NCBI GenBank assembly: GCA_021732005.1
Contig: JAKFVT010000028.1
Span: 1 to 64,000 of the forward strand
Source of the DNA: Mycobacterium sp.
GTDB taxonomy: Bacteria > Actinomycetota > Actinomycetes > Mycobacteriales > Mycobacteriaceae
Reading direction: 5' to 3'
DNA length: 64,000 bases
The translations under genes were made by a program, and so were the position numbers. Under the pieces are notes generated by a model that had not been told where the DNA came from, ran no database searches, and saw only the letters and a program-made list of their open reading frames with translations. This document shows positions 53,406-62,070 of this stretch, one piece after another (the first letter of the stretch is position 1; each line of letters opens with the position of its first letter).

Positions 53406-54004
53406 CGGCTGGCACCACCGCTCGCGGTGCAGCGCGCCGGACCGAGATCATCGACGCCGCAATCGAAGTGATGGCGCAGGTCGGTCTGGCCGGACTCTCG
53501 ATGCGCCTGGTGGCCAACCAGGCCAAGATCCCGCTGGGTGCGCTGAGCTATTACTTCGACGACAAGTCCGATCTGATCGCGCAGTCGTTCGCGCAGTTGT
53601 CGGATCGCGAGATCGACCGGGTCGTCGCCACGGCGGAGCGGCTCGAGCCGTCCATGCCTGCCGAACAACTCGCCGATCTGGTCGCCGACATGATCATCGA
53701 CGGATTCAGCTCACCGCCCGGGGCGATCGTCACCCGCTACGAACTGGTCACCGAGGCCAGCCGAGACGAACGCCTGCGCCCGATGTTCGAAGCCTGGTAC
53801 GCAGCAATGATTCCCGCGCTCAGCAGGCTTTTTCGCGACATCGGTTCGGGCCAGCCTGAGCTCGACTCGCGCACCGTGATGGCGGTGATGGCCGGCCTGG
53901 AAATCGACAACCTCTACCGCCCGCTGGGCCCGGTGGACAAGCGCCGAATCCGGGCCACCCTGCGCCACGTATTCACAGCAGTGATCGCACTGCACAAGAT
54001 CTGA
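53402..54004 (+). CDS. TetR-family regulator (operon-terminal)
   Basis: 200 residues from ATG 53402, coupled to the binding-protein stop. The HTH at about 10-58 has RRTEIIDAAIEVMAQVGLAG and QAKIPLGALSYYFDDKSDL; the C-terminal half is typical of the family. Encoded with the binding protein and directly ahead of the tandem ureohydrolases, it probably responds to the same substrate and binds the 51760-51784 repeat. Confidence 0.87.
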   Translation: MTAGTTARGAARRTEIIDAAIEVMAQVGLAGLSMRLVANQAKIPLGALSYYFDDKSDLIAQSFAQLSDREIDRVVATAERLEPSMPAEQLADLVADMIIDGFSSPPGAIVTRYELVTEASRDERLRPMFEAWYAAMIPALSRLFRDIGSGQPELDSRTVMAVMAGLEIDNLYRPLGPVDKRRIRATLRHVFTAVIALHKI

Positions 54005-54023
54005 GCAACGAGAGGCAGTACAT

Positions 54024-55118
54024 ATGGCAGGCGTCCTGTTCGGTCCGGACATCACCTTTCTCGGCGTCCCCCGATGTGACCTCACCGACGAATCCAGTTA
54101 TGCCGACGCCGATATCGTCATCCTCGGCGCCCCGCTGGACGGCGGCACCAGCTACCGTTCCGGCGCCCGGTTCGGGCCGTCGGCATTGCGTCAGGCGTGT
54201 TACCTGCCGCAGGACGGCTCCCGTCCCAGCCTCGCTCTGCGTGTCGACGGCCTCAAAGACCTGCGCGTCTACGACGCCGGCGACGTGATGATCTACAGCG
54301 GCGACATCGAGCAGGCCGTGACGATGATCGAGGACGACGTCTACAAGATCACCGCCGCGGGCGCCATCCCGATCGTCCTCGGCGGTGACCACACCATCGC
54401 CTGGCCGGACCACACCGGGGTCGCGCGCCACTACGGGTTCGGCAAGGTCTCGATGATCCATTTCGACGCCCACGCCGACACCGGCGACATTCTCAACGGG
54501 TCTCTCGTCGGCCACGGCACCCCGATGCGCAGGCTCATCGAATCCGGTGCTCTGCGGGGAGATCGCTTCCTGCAGCTGGGATTGCGCGGGTACTGGCCGG
54601 ACGAGCCCGTACTGCAGTGGATGGCAGCGAACGGCCTGCGGTCCTATGAGATGACCGAGATCGTCGCCAGGGGCCTGGAGCCCTGCCTGACGGAGGCGTT
54701 CGAGATCGCCACCACCGACTGCGAGGGGGTGTTCATCTCCGTCGACATCGACGTGTGCGATCCCGGCCACGCCCCCGGAACGGGAACACCCGAGCCGGGC
54801 GGCTTCTCGGCCCGCGAACTGCTCGACGCCGTGCGGCGCATCTGTTACGAGTTGCCCGTCGTCGGGGTGGACGTGGTCGAGGTGGCGCCACCCTACGACC
54901 ACGCCGACATCACCGCATTGCTCGGTAATCGTGTTGTCCTGGAGGTTATCTCCGCGATCGCCCGCCGCCGCAAGGACAGGGCTAGCGGCACCACCTGGGA
55001 TCCGATGCAACCGTTGCTCGCCGGCCGCGAGGCCGACGAACAGCTTCGACTGATCACCGAGGGCGAAGAAGCGCGCCGCCGCGGTGACGGCGGGGCCCGA
55101 CCACACCACCACCACTGA
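54024..55118 (+). CDS. Ureohydrolase (agmatinase/guanidinobutyrase family), copy 1
   Basis: 364 residues from ATG 54024. The dinuclear manganese site shows GGDHT, FDAHADTGD and SVDIDVCDPGHAPGTGTPEPGG. Members hydrolyse a guanidino group to urea and an amine (agmatine, guanidinobutyrate, guanidinopropionate or guanidine itself). The C-terminal extension of about 45 residues ends in PHHHH, unlike copy 2. The stop touches the ATG of copy 2 (TGATG, one base shared). Exact substrate cannot be assigned from sequence. Confidence 0.9.
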   Translation: MAGVLFGPDITFLGVPRCDLTDESSYADADIVILGAPLDGGTSYRSGARFGPSALRQACYLPQDGSRPSLALRVDGLKDLRVYDAGDVMIYSGDIEQAVTMIEDDVYKITAAGAIPIVLGGDHTIAWPDHTGVARHYGFGKVSMIHFDAHADTGDILNGSLVGHGTPMRRLIESGALRGDRFLQLGLRGYWPDEPVLQWMAANGLRSYEMTEIVARGLEPCLTEAFEIATTDCEGVFISVDIDVCDPGHAPGTGTPEPGGFSARELLDAVRRICYELPVVGVDVVEVAPPYDHADITALLGNRVVLEVISAIARRRKDRASGTTWDPMQPLLAGREADEQLRLITEGEEARRRGDGGARPHHHH

Positions 55119-56068
55119 TGTCCGAGACACCCATCGGCGCCACGCCGTCGACCCAGGTCCCCCGCTATGCGGGCAAGGGCACCTTCGCGCGGATCGCCGA
55201 CATCCACGAGGTGGCCGACTACGACATCGCGGTGGTGGGTCTGCCGTTCGACGGCGGCACCTCCTACCGGCCGGGTGCGCGGTTCGGCCCGATGGCGGTG
55301 CGCCAGGCGGCGCGTACCCTGCGTCCCGGCTATCACGTCGAATTCGGTGTCGCCCCGCTGGAGCAGGTGCAGGTCGTCGACGCCGGAGACGTGACCATCA
55401 CGCCGTTCGACATCGCGGAAGCCTGCACGCAGATCGAGAACGGTATGCGCGACATCATCGGCCAGCGGGAGCGCAGGTTCGTCGCGATCGGCGGTGACCA
55501 CACCGTCGCACTGCCGAATCTTCGCGCGCTGCATGCCTTCCACGGGCCGCTGGCACTCGTGCATTTCGACGCCCACCTCGACACCTGGGACACCTACTTC
55601 AAGGCACCGGTCACCCACGGCACCCCGTTCCGCCGGGCGTTCGAGGAAGGCCTTCTCATCGAGGACCACTCGATCCACGTCGGCATCCGCGGCCCGATCT
55701 ATGACCGGATGGACCTCGAGGACGACGCCCGGATGGGATTCCGGATCATCCGGGCCGGCGACCTCGACGTGATGGGCGTCGAGGCTGCCGTCGACGTCGT
55801 CGCCCGGCGGGTCGACGACCTGCCGGTGTACCTCTCGATCGACATCGATGTCCTCGATCCCGCCTTCGCGCCTGGCACCGGCACTCCCGAATCCGGTGGG
55901 CTGACGTCCCGGGAACTCCTGCGAATGCTGCGCCGCCTCAACGGGATCAACGTCGTCGGGGCGGACGTCGTGGAAGTCGCGCCCGCCTACGACCACGCCG
56001 AGATCACGTCGATCGCCGCCGCGACGGTGGTCTTCGATCTGCTGAGTCTGATCGTCGCCAACAGCTGA
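55118..56068 (+). CDS. Ureohydrolase (agmatinase/guanidinobutyrase family), copy 2
   Basis: 316 residues. Motifs GGDHT, HFDAHLDTWDTYF and SIDIDVLDPAFAPGTGTPESGG are those of agmatinase-type enzymes. It starts on the last base of copy 1's stop, so both are made together. Whether the two form a mixed hexamer or act on different guanidino substrates is open; differences around the HLD/HAD motif suggest distinct specificities. Confidence 0.9.
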   Translation: MSETPIGATPSTQVPRYAGKGTFARIADIHEVADYDIAVVGLPFDGGTSYRPGARFGPMAVRQAARTLRPGYHVEFGVAPLEQVQVVDAGDVTITPFDIAEACTQIENGMRDIIGQRERRFVAIGGDHTVALPNLRALHAFHGPLALVHFDAHLDTWDTYFKAPVTHGTPFRRAFEEGLLIEDHSIHVGIRGPIYDRMDLEDDARMGFRIIRAGDLDVMGVEAAVDVVARRVDDLPVYLSIDIDVLDPAFAPGTGTPESGGLTSRELLRMLRRLNGINVVGADVVEVAPAYDHAEITSIAAATVVFDLLSLIVANS

Positions 56069-56071
56069 TCG

Positions 56072-56851
56072 TCAGACCGAGTCGGGAACGTAAGTCCTTT
56101 GCGCCCACTGGAATACCTGCCAGGCGGCGACCTCGTCGAACATGTCGTGCACCCGCCGGGCGGCCTCGGCTCCGATCGGCTTGGCGTCGCGGGCCTTCAC
56201 CTGGACCTCCGCGCTGCGCTCCATCATCAGGAAGTACCCGACCGCTGCGTCGACACTGCCACCGACGGTCAGCAGCCCGTGGTTGCGCAGGATCGCGGCT
56301 CTGGCTCCCCCGAGGGTGGCCGCGATGCGCTTGCCGCCGTCGGTCGAGGAGATGTTGACCTCCTCGTCGTCGAAGATCTCCTGATCGCCGAAGAACGCGC
56401 AAGCCTCCTGCGAAATCGGGGCAAGCAGGGTGACCATCGCCGAAAACGGTGTGCCGTAAGGGGTATGGCAATGTGCGGCGGCAACGACGTCGGGGCGGGC
56501 CTCGTGCAGCGGGGCGTGGATGTAGTAGGCGGCCACATTGATCTGGGCCCCGTCGTTGGTCTGGCCCCCGTCGACCGTCCCGTCGGCATGAACCAGCACC
56601 AGATCGTCGGGGGTCATGAACCGGAACGGCACCCCGTAGCGGCCCAACCAGAAGGACTCGGACTGCTCCGGGTCGCGCGCCGAGATGTGCCCGTCGCCCA
56701 GCGAACCCCAGCCCATGGCGCCGAACACCCGGTACGCGAGCGCCAGGCGCCGCTTGCGGTGCTCTCTCAGTTCGGCGGGATCGGTGATCACCGGTTCGCC
56801 GGCGTACGGGTCGAGAAAATTGCTCGGGTCAGTCACGATGGTCCTGTTCAA
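56072..56851 (-). CDS. Class II aldolase/adducin-like protein
   Basis: 259 residues. The zinc-site segments VAAAHCHTPYGTPFSAM and ILRNHGLLTVGGSVDAAVG place it in the class II aldolase/adducin family (fuculose-phosphate aldolase, decarboxylases and related). The C-terminal helix ends QRTYVPDSV. It converges on the ureohydrolases (3-base gap) and diverges from the hydroxyacid dehydrogenase; a TTTC...TATCGAAA element begins five bases before the start. Confidence 0.88.
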   Translation of the reverse strand: MNRTIVTDPSNFLDPYAGEPVITDPAELREHRKRRLALAYRVFGAMGWGSLGDGHISARDPEQSESFWLGRYGVPFRFMTPDDLVLVHADGTVDGGQTNDGAQINVAAYYIHAPLHEARPDVVAAAHCHTPYGTPFSAMVTLLAPISQEACAFFGDQEIFDDEEVNISSTDGGKRIAATLGGARAAILRNHGLLTVGGSVDAAVGYFLMMERSAEVQVKARDAKPIGAEAARRVHDMFDEVAAWQVFQWAQRTYVPDSV

Positions 56852-56855
56852 TGGC

Positions 56856-56875
56856 TTTCAAATACGATATCGAAA
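56856..56875. promoter_or_regulatory. TTTC/TATCGAAA operator, copy A
   Basis: TTTCAAATACGATATCGAAA lies between the divergent aldolase (start 56851) and 2-hydroxyacid dehydrogenase genes. Its right half TATCGAAA is identical to that of the perfect repeat at 57911-57929; the left half is degenerate. The string AATTGTTCG follows at 56874-56882, and the same nonamer recurs after copy B. Confidence 0.6.
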
Positions 56876-56914
56876 TTGTTCGCCTGCGTCGCGGTGAGCC
56901 GAACGGAGCAGAGT

Positions 56915-57883
56915 TTGTCGAGTCGTCCCCGGGTCCTGGTCATCGCCGAACCCGACCCCCTGCCGTCCCCGCCGCTTGCACTGATCCCACCTGACGTCGA
57001 CGTCGTCGAGGTGCGCGGAACACCCACCGGAGACCAGCTCGCCGGAGTCGAGGTGCTGTACGTGTGGGACCACCGCTTCGCCGATCTGCCGCCGGTGCTG
57101 CGCAGCGCCGACCGGCTGCGCTGGGTGCACGCCGCGTCGGTGGGCGTCAACCGGCTGATCTGCCCAGAACTCGCCCAGCACCAAGTCACGCTGACCAACT
57201 CGCGCGGCGTCTTCGACACCTCGATCGCCGAGTGGGTGCTCGCCGCCGTGCTCAGCTTCGTCAAAGGGCTACCCCGCTCCCTCGCACTGCAGCGCGAGCA
57301 CACCTGGCACTACCGCACGACCGGCCGGCTGGCCGGTAAGCGAGCCGCCGTCATCGGCACCGGTTCGATCGGGCGAGCCATCGCCGACCGGCTGAACAGG
57401 CTCGATGTCCAGGTAACGCTGGTCGGCCGAACTCCGAGTGAGGACCCGAGCTTCGGTGCGGTCCGAGGATCCGGCGAACTGACCGCGGTGGCGGCCGAGG
57501 TCGACATCCTGGTCGCCGCGGTGCCGCTGACCGCGGCCACCACCGGGCTGATCGACGCGGAGGTGCTCGCCGCGCTGGGGCCGGCCGGCTTCGTGGTCAA
57601 CGTCGGGCGAGGACCCACGGTGATCGAGGCCGAGCTCGTCGAGGCGTTGCGGGCGGGCGCCATCGCCGGGGCCGCGCTCGACGTGTTCGAGGTCGAGCCG
57701 CTGCCCGCGGACTCGCCGCTGTGGTCGATGCCGGGCGTCCTGGTGTCGCCGCACATGTCCGGCGATTACGTGGGGTTCGAGATCGACATGATGGGCGTGT
57801 TCGTCGACAACCTCGGGCGCTGGCTGCGCGGCGAGCAGCTGGACAACATCGTCGATCCGGGCTTCGGATACGTGCGGGGCTGA
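56915..57883 (+). CDS. D-2-hydroxyacid dehydrogenase
   Basis: 322 residues from TTG 56915 with GGAG six bases upstream; GTG 56894 would add seven residues. The cofactor loop is GTGSIGRAIADRL, and the catalytic Arg, Glu and His fall in VNVGRGPTVIE, DVFEVEPLP and SPHMSGD. It interconverts a 2-hydroxy and 2-keto acid with NAD(P). Placed among the ureohydrolases and creatininase, it may process the carbon chain left after loss of urea, possibly together with the aldolase. Confidence 0.88.
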   Translation: MSSRPRVLVIAEPDPLPSPPLALIPPDVDVVEVRGTPTGDQLAGVEVLYVWDHRFADLPPVLRSADRLRWVHAASVGVNRLICPELAQHQVTLTNSRGVFDTSIAEWVLAAVLSFVKGLPRSLALQREHTWHYRTTGRLAGKRAAVIGTGSIGRAIADRLNRLDVQVTLVGRTPSEDPSFGAVRGSGELTAVAAEVDILVAAVPLTAATTGLIDAEVLAALGPAGFVVNVGRGPTVIEAELVEALRAGAIAGAALDVFEVEPLPADSPLWSMPGVLVSPHMSGDYVGFEIDMMGVFVDNLGRWLRGEQLDNIVDPGFGYVRG

Positions 57884-57910
57884 CCGTGTTTCGGATGCGA
57901 GACCCAGCTG

Positions 57911-57929
57911 TTTCGATAATGTATCGAAA
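57911..57929. promoter_or_regulatory. TTTCGATA-n3-TATCGAAA operator, copy B
   Basis: A perfect 8-3-8 inverted repeat 61 bases before the creatininase start. Copy A at 56856-56875 shares the TATCGAAA half. AATTGTTCG follows at 57957-57965, as after copy A. The shared layout suggests one regulator for both promoters; the TetR at 60248-60925 in the same gene run is a candidate. Confidence 0.78.
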
Positions 57930-57989
57930 GCGCCGATATCGCGCCGTCGTGTTATCAATTGTTCGTCTCCGAATGAATAAAGGTGAGCG

Positions 57990-58823
57990 ATGATCGACGA
58001 CCTGATGAGACCCGTCATCGGCGCGGGCACCACTGAATACGAGTGGATGACCTGGCCCGAGATCGCGGCAGCCGCTGCCGCCGATACGCCGGTCGTCATC
58101 GCGGTGGGTTCCACCGAACAGCACGGGCCGCACCTGCCGGTGAGCGCGGACTGGGTGATCCCGCAGACGCTGCTGCGGCTGGCGGCGGCCAAGCGCCCGT
58201 TCGTGGTTGGCCCGGCACTGCGGCTCGGCTACCGGTCACGCCCGGCCAGCGGCGGCGGGCAGCAGTTCCCCGGCACCCTGTCGTTGCGCGCCACCACCTT
58301 CATCGCGATGATCGAAGACCTGCTCGACGAGTTGATCCGCACCGGATTCCGCCGAATCATGTTGTACAACTGGCACTTCGAGAACACGAACTTCGTCTAC
58401 GAACCAGCCTACCTGGTGTCGGGGCGCTCCCCCGGCGTGAAGATCGTCGTCGTCGAGAATGCGATGCCCGAGTTCGGGGCGGCCGACCTGGGTGTGCTGT
58501 TCCCCGACGGGTTTCCCGGCCTCGCACTCGAACACGCCGCGGTGATCGAGACGTCGCTGTTCGAATACCTCCGACCAGCCACCGTGCGAATGGATCGCAT
58601 CGTCGATGACGCACCGGCCCGAAACGTGCCGTGGGACGTCCTGCCGATCGACCCCTCGATGTCGACCGCCACCGGGGTACTCGCGTCGGCGACCCAGGCC
58701 ACCGCGGCCAAGGGTGAGTTGCTGGCCGAGCGGATCGTCGACCACATCGTGTCCATCCTCGACGCCGAATTCGAGCCGATCGAGCGCGACGCGATGCTGC
58801 TGACCGCCGACCGGGACAGCTGA
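57990..58823 (+). CDS. Creatininase-family amidohydrolase
   Basis: 277 residues from ATG 57990 behind AAAGGTGA. The metal site GSTEQHGPHLPVSADW and LYNWHFENTNF are creatininase-family signatures; the family includes creatinine amidohydrolase, FAPy deformylase, MftE peptidase and inosose hydrolases. The ureohydrolases nearby favour a guanidino compound such as creatinine, but no creatinase gene is in view. The 3' end is one base from the SDR that follows, and further overlaps tie it to the SDR-SDR-TetR run. Confidence 0.87.
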   Translation: MIDDLMRPVIGAGTTEYEWMTWPEIAAAAAADTPVVIAVGSTEQHGPHLPVSADWVIPQTLLRLAAAKRPFVVGPALRLGYRSRPASGGGQQFPGTLSLRATTFIAMIEDLLDELIRTGFRRIMLYNWHFENTNFVYEPAYLVSGRSPGVKIVVVENAMPEFGAADLGVLFPDGFPGLALEHAAVIETSLFEYLRPATVRMDRIVDDAPARNVPWDVLPIDPSMSTATGVLASATQATAAKGELLAERIVDHIVSILDAEFEPIERDAMLLTADRDS

Positions 58824-58824
58824 C

Positions 58825-59535
58825 ATGGCAGGCACAGCCCTCATCACCGGCGGCGCCACCGGGATGGGCCGGGCCACGGCGTATCTGCTCGCGGCGCGCG
58901 GTTACCGGGTTGCCATCGACCACCTTGGCGCCACGGCCGAGGCCGAACAGGTCGCCGACGACATCGGCGGCATCGCCTACGAGGCCGACGTCGCCGACAT
59001 CGGGGCCGTCGAAGCACTCGTCTGCGCGGTCGAGTCCGATCTCGGCCCGATCGACGTTGCGGTGGCCTGCGCGGGTTTCGACGTCGACGTCCCGCTGGCG
59101 GAGGTGACCGAGGACCTGTGGCGCCGCAGCCTCGAGGTGATGCTCGGCGGCTGCGCCAATGTGATCGCGACGGTCGGGCCACGAATGCGGGCCCGACGGC
59201 ACGGCTCCATAGTCGGGATCTCCTCGGAGCTGGCCTTGCTCGGCGACGAGAACCATGTGCCGTACGTGACGGCGAAGTCGGCCATGATCGGGCTGGTTCG
59301 ATCGATCGCGCGCGAGTACGGTGCGGACCAGGTACGCGTCAACATCGTGTGCCCAGGCCCCACCGACACCGCGATGCTCACCGAGCGGTGGCGGGGCGAG
59401 GACTACCGGAACAGCATCGCACTCAACCGGTTCGGTACACCCGACGAACTGGCCCGCGCGATCGTCGACGTGGCCGAGTGGACCTGGCTGACCGGCCAGG
59501 TGATCTCGCCCAACGGCGGCGTGGTGATCCAGTGA
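58825..59535 (+). CDS. Short-chain dehydrogenase/reductase
   Basis: 236 residues. TGGATGMGRA at the N-terminus, DVAVACAG in place of the usual NNAG, catalytic SSELALLGDENHVPYVTAK with Tyr and Lys, and PGPTDTAM. ATG 58825 is one base after the creatininase stop. It overlaps the next SDR by GTGA, so the two are coupled; the pair could act on successive hydroxyl groups of one substrate. Confidence 0.87.
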   Translation: MAGTALITGGATGMGRATAYLLAARGYRVAIDHLGATAEAEQVADDIGGIAYEADVADIGAVEALVCAVESDLGPIDVAVACAGFDVDVPLAEVTEDLWRRSLEVMLGGCANVIATVGPRMRARRHGSIVGISSELALLGDENHVPYVTAKSAMIGLVRSIAREYGADQVRVNIVCPGPTDTAMLTERWRGEDYRNSIALNRFGTPDELARAIVDVAEWTWLTGQVISPNGGVVIQ

Positions 59536-60251
59536 GCGGGCAGATCGCACTGGTGACCGGTGCCGCGGGCGGAATCGGCCGCGCCATCGTGGCGGCCCTG
59601 GCCCAAGGGGGCTGGGCCGTCGTCGCCACGGACCTGCCCGACACCGGTGAGATCCCCGGCGCCGCAACGACAATCCCCGCCGACCTGCGCGGCCGGACCG
59701 CATGTCACGCACTGGTGGACACCGTCGTCGCCGACTTCGGCCGGCTCGACCTGCTGGTGAACAACGCCGCCACAATGACGGTCGTCGAACCGACCCCCAC
59801 CACGATGGAGCTGTGGTGGCGCGATATCGACGTGAACCTGTCGTCGCCGCTGTGGCTGACCCAGGCCGCGGCGCCGGCGCTGCGGGAGGCCGGCGGCCAG
59901 GTCGTCAACATGTGCAGCATCTCCGGGCTGCGCGGCGAGCCGGGTTTCAGCGCCTACGCGGCCAGTAAAGCCGGCCTGCTCGGGATGACCCGTTCACTGG
60001 CCCGCGAACTGGCCCCGGACGTGCGGGTCAACGCGGTCGCTCCCGGCCCCACCGACACCGAACAGCTCCACCGCGACGCCGAGTTTCGCGGGGTCAGCCT
60101 GCAGCAGATGCACCGCGAGTACAGCGCTGACATGCCGATCGGACGGCTGATCCAGCCCGGCGAGGTGGCCGACGTGGTGCGCTTCCTGGCCGGCACGCGG
60201 TCGTTCACCGGCGAGTGCGTACAGATCAACGGCGGGATGCTGATGTCGTGA
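59532..60251 (+). CDS. Short-chain dehydrogenase/reductase
   Basis: 239 residues from GTG 59532, inside the preceding SDR's stop (GTGA). Features: TGAAGGIGRA, LLVNNAAT, catalytic CSISGLRGEPGFSAYAASKAG, PGPTDTEQL and a QINGGMLMS end. The open frame upstream to 59118 is shadow. It is followed by TetR with another GTGA overlap, placing four genes (creatininase, two SDRs, TetR) in one operon. Confidence 0.87.
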   Translation: MSGQIALVTGAAGGIGRAIVAALAQGGWAVVATDLPDTGEIPGAATTIPADLRGRTACHALVDTVVADFGRLDLLVNNAATMTVVEPTPTTMELWWRDIDVNLSSPLWLTQAAAPALREAGGQVVNMCSISGLRGEPGFSAYAASKAGLLGMTRSLARELAPDVRVNAVAPGPTDTEQLHRDAEFRGVSLQQMHREYSADMPIGRLIQPGEVADVVRFLAGTRSFTGECVQINGGMLMS

Positions 60252-60925
60252 GAAGCGAATTCGACCGCCGCGGTGACATTCTCGTCGTCGCCGCCCGGCT
60301 GTTCGCCGAACGCGGGTATCTCAACACCACGATGACCGAGATCGCCCGCACCTGCGGACTCGGGCAGTCGTCGCTGTACTACTGGTTCCGGCAGAAGGAA
60401 GACATCCTGTTGGGCCTGCTCGCCCTCAACCGGGTGTCGCTGGACTTCGCCCGGCAGATGGTGGCTGCGACGGGCTCACCCGCGGTGCGGCTGTTGCGCC
60501 TGCTGCGATTGGACATCGCCGAGCTGTGTTCGGCAGCGGTCGATATCTGCGAGGTCGAGGTGCTCGCCGAAGCGCAGCCCGAGGTGTTCGCCGAATTCTG
60601 GGCCGACACCGCGGAGCTGCACCGGCAGATGGCCACGCTCATCAGCGAGGGCATCACCTGCGGCGAATTCATCGACTGCGACCCCGAATTCGCCGCGCTG
60701 AACATCTGCGCCGCCGAAGAAGGTGTGCAGCGCCGCTACCGAAACTCCGCGGCGCACGCACCCGGCGGTGCCAGCCCGTTCCGGCACCCGAACTACTCGC
60801 GCGAGCACATCGCCGAGGAACTGGCCGCCATGCTGGTGCGCGGCCTGCTGCGCGACCCGTCGACGCTGCCCGCCCTTCGAGCCCGGGCCGGCGACGCGGC
60901 TAGCGGGTGGCCAGCAGGTCGATGA
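60248..60925 (+). CDS. TetR-family regulator
   Basis: 225 residues from GTG 60248, overlapping the SDR stop (GTGA). HTH at about 9-55: LVVAARLFAERGYLNTTM and ARTCGLGQSSLYYWFRQKE. The C-terminal half is rich in Glu and Ala and holds several cysteines. As the last gene of the creatininase-SDR operon it is the best local candidate for the TTTCGATA operators. The 3' end overlaps the converging FKBP gene by 26 bases. Confidence 0.88.
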   Translation: MRSEFDRRGDILVVAARLFAERGYLNTTMTEIARTCGLGQSSLYYWFRQKEDILLGLLALNRVSLDFARQMVAATGSPAVRLLRLLRLDIAELCSAAVDICEVEVLAEAQPEVFAEFWADTAELHRQMATLISEGITCGEFIDCDPEFAALNICAAEEGVQRRYRNSAAHAPGGASPFRHPNYSREHIAEELAAMLVRGLLRDPSTLPALRARAGDAASGWPAGR

Positions 60926-61262
60926 TGAAAATGAGCGTCTTGCCGGACAATTGGTGTCCACCGCCCGCCGGGCCGTAGGCCTGCTCGGGCGGGATCGTCA
61001 GCTGACGGCGGCCGCCCACCTTCATGCCGGGGATGCCGTCCTGCCAGCCCTGGATCAGCCCGCGCAACGGGAAGGAGATGGACTCCCCGCGATTCCACGA
61101 ACTGTCGAACTCGGCGCCGGTGTCGTACTCGACCCCGACGTAGTGCACGTCGACGACGGCGCCGGGCTTGGCTTCATCGCCGTCGCCGACCACCAGATCC
61201 TTGATGACCAGTTCGGTGGGCGCCGGGCCGTCGGGGAATTCGATCTCGGGTTTGCTCGTCAC
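60900..61262 (-). CDS. FKBP-type peptidyl-prolyl cis-trans isomerase
   Basis: 120 residues, a single FKBP domain with no signal peptide: VVDVHYVGVEYDTGAEFDSS, FPLRGLIQGWQDGIPGMKVGG, IPPEQAYGPAGGGH and LIFIIDLL. The Tyr, Asp, Phe, Ile and Trp positions of the proline pocket are in place. Cytosolic folding helper, likely housekeeping and not part of the surrounding pathway. It is 18 bases below the GntR stop. Confidence 0.92.
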   Translation of the reverse strand: MTSKPEIEFPDGPAPTELVIKDLVVGDGDEAKPGAVVDVHYVGVEYDTGAEFDSSWNRGESISFPLRGLIQGWQDGIPGMKVGGRRQLTIPPEQAYGPAGGGHQLSGKTLIFIIDLLATR

Positions 61263-61280
61263 GGCTCACACAGTAGTCGC

Positions 61281-62066
61281 TCACACGCTGCTGACCGAGC
61301 GTTCTACCCGGCCGTCCGTACCGCGACGTTCCCGCGCGGTGACCGTCGACGTGGTGGCCGTCAACCGCACCCGGTCGGCGCGGAACAGATCGTAGGCGTA
61401 CTCGAACGGCCGGTCGGCGGCGTCGTGAGTGATCCGGGTGATCGCCACCAGCGGCCGCCGGTGCGCGATGCCGAGCCAGTCGGCTTCGCGTGGGCTGGCG
61501 CTGACCACCTCGATGGTCTCGCTGGACGTCGCGGGCACCAAGCCGTAGCGAACCGCGAACAACTCGTACAGCGAGCCGCCCAGCGGCTGCTCCAGCAGAT
61601 CGATGGCGTGCTCGGCGACGAAGCACGAGAAGTCCACCGACAGCGGCACCCCGTCGGCGAAGCGCAACCGCCGGATCGCGAAAACGTCTTCGCCGGAGTC
61701 GATTTCCAGCGCGGCGGCCTCAGCGGGTGTGGGCGGCCTGCGGTCGGTGGCCAGCACCCGGGTCGCGCTGGTGTGCCCGCCGCTGCGCAATCGCGCGGGC
61801 AGGCCCGCCAGCTCGGCGGCGTTGCGCTCCACGACGTCGGCGCGCACGAACGTCCCCCCGTTGCGCCCGGTCCGCCGCTCCAGCACCCCGGCACGGCTCA
61901 ACGGCAACAGCGCGCTGCGGAGCGTGGAGCGGGACACCTCGAAGCGATCGGCCATCTCGCGTTCGGTGCCCAGCCGGGAGCCGGGCCGCAGGGTGCCCTG
62001 GGCGAGCATCGACAGGATTCGCCGTCGCACATCCTCCGCGATCGGGCCCCCCTCCGACTCCTCCAT
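61281..62066 (-). CDS. GntR/HutC-family regulator
   Basis: 261 residues. N-terminal winged helix (IAEDVRRRILSMLAQGTLRPGS, TEREMADRFEVSRSTLRSAL) and a C-terminal UTRA ligand domain with DVFAIRRLRFADGVPLSVD and FEYAYDLFRADR. HutC-type members sense sugar phosphates, amino acids or urocanate-like acids. The gene begins four bases below the SDR stop, in an SDR-kinase operon it probably controls. Confidence 0.88.
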   Translation of the reverse strand: MEESEGGPIAEDVRRRILSMLAQGTLRPGSRLGTEREMADRFEVSRSTLRSALLPLSRAGVLERRTGRNGGTFVRADVVERNAAELAGLPARLRSGGHTSATRVLATDRRPPTPAEAAALEIDSGEDVFAIRRLRFADGVPLSVDFSCFVAEHAIDLLEQPLGGSLYELFAVRYGLVPATSSETIEVVSASPREADWLGIAHRRPLVAITRITHDAADRPFEYAYDLFRADRVRLTATTSTVTARERRGTDGRVERSVSSV

Positions 62067-62070
62067 CGGA

